6,523 nucleotides of DNA, taken from Lachnospiraceae bacterium (GTDB lineage Bacteria; Bacillota; Clostridia; Lachnospirales; Lachnospiraceae). Under the pieces are notes generated by a model, which worked only from the letters and a program-made list of their open reading frames with translations, was not told the DNA's origin and did no database searches. A program made the translations under genes and the position numbers. Location of the stretch: NCBI GenBank assembly GCA_009774585.1, contig VSOA01000217.1, positions 1-6,523 of the forward strand, written 5' to 3'. Below, in pieces: positions 6,449 through 6,523 of the stretch. Within the stretch, counting starts at the first letter, position 1, and each line of letters begins with the position of its first letter.

Positions 6449-6493
6449 GTTACATAATTTACTATATTTTTCTGTCATGCCAAAAGATGTAAC
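6449..6493. promoter_or_regulatory. Inverted repeat GTTACAT / ATGTAAC in the leader
   Basis: GTTACAT (6449-6455) and ATGTAAC (6487-6493) are perfect 7-bp inverted copies, 31 bases apart. Extending inward, GTTACATAATTT and the reverse complement of the other arm, GTTACATCTTTT, agree at 10 of 12 bases. The arms flank a candidate promoter. They could be operator half-sites about 38 bp apart or a weak RNA stem; in AT-rich DNA chance is not excluded. Confidence 0.35.
6456..6483 (-). promoter_or_regulatory. Candidate sigma-A promoter close to the operon
   Basis: TTGGCA (6483-6478) resembles a -35 element, and TAAATT (6461-6456), 16 nt downstream, is a 4/6 match to a -10. Transcription would begin near 6449, leaving a leader of about 30 nt. 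TATAGT at 6466-6461 is a better -10 match but has no suitably spaced -35. The call is weak because the region is AT-rich. Confidence 0.3.
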
Positions 6494-6513
6494 CTTTATT
6501 TTCCAATTGACTT

Positions 6514-6522
6514 AGTATAGCA
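6514..6522 (-). promoter_or_regulatory. Candidate extended -10 promoter element at the window edge
   Basis: TGCTATACT (6522-6514) fits the extended -10 pattern TGnTATAAT with one mismatch. Any -35 element would lie beyond the window. A start near 6507 would give a leader of about 88 nt ahead of the binding-protein gene. The remaining leader is AT-rich, and I see no riboswitch or attenuator structure apart from the inverted repeat. Confidence 0.45.
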
Positions 6523-6523
6523 T

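Noticed and set aside
6441..6480. Possible CodY boxes around the two TTTCTGT repeats
   Set aside because: Peptide importers are often CodY targets, but each candidate matches only about 9 of 15 consensus positions, which is too weak to call in AT-rich DNA.
1..6523. A novel defence, mobile or biosynthetic system
   Set aside because: Every gene belongs to a well-known transporter or hydrolase family, and no integrase, transposase, terminal repeats, tRNA site or array is present.

Overview
The window is an ordinary but nicely complete ABC peptide-importer operon, transcribed leftward (minus strand) from the right edge. In transcription order it holds: a promoter/leader region (about 6420-6523); an oligopeptide-type substrate-binding lipoprotein (4710-6419); a DppD-like ATPase (3637-4632); a DppF-like ATPase (2574-3596); a DppB-like permease (1634-2581); a DppC-like permease (647-1621); and the first 213 residues of an M20-family amidohydrolase/peptidase (1-640) that runs off the left edge. 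No RNA genes, mobile elements, CRISPR arrays or plus-strand genes were found. No stretch longer than about 105 bases lacks a gene.

The organism is most likely a Gram-positive Firmicute, probably of the Clostridia/Lachnospiraceae type. This is an inference from four things: strong AGGAGG-type ribosome binding sites before nearly every gene, a lipobox-bearing binding protein with a flexible Ser/Gly/Thr/Glu linker, moderate GC content by eye, and the protein sequence style. No species can be named from the sequence alone.

The genes would work together as one nutrient-uptake unit. The lipoprotein captures peptides outside the membrane and delivers them to the DppB/DppC channel. The two different ATPases (DppD and DppF types, both with intact Walker A, signature and Walker B motifs) power import. 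The cytoplasmic M20 enzyme could then hydrolyse the imported peptide or N-acylated amino acid. The genes are tightly packed: gaps of 28, -8, 12 and 6 nt follow dppD, dppF, dppB and dppC. The one larger gap is 77 nt, between the binding protein and dppD, and it carries a small stem-loop that may let the binding protein be expressed above the rest.

No undescribed system is evident. The points most worth a second look are the M20 enzyme tied to the importer, an unusual H-loop in the DppF ATPase, a degenerate EAA loop in DppC, a 33-bp tandem duplication in the lipoprotein linker, and an inverted repeat that flanks a candidate promoter. Two starts (dppC and dppF) were chosen on ribosome-binding-site evidence and differ from the longest possible reading frame.
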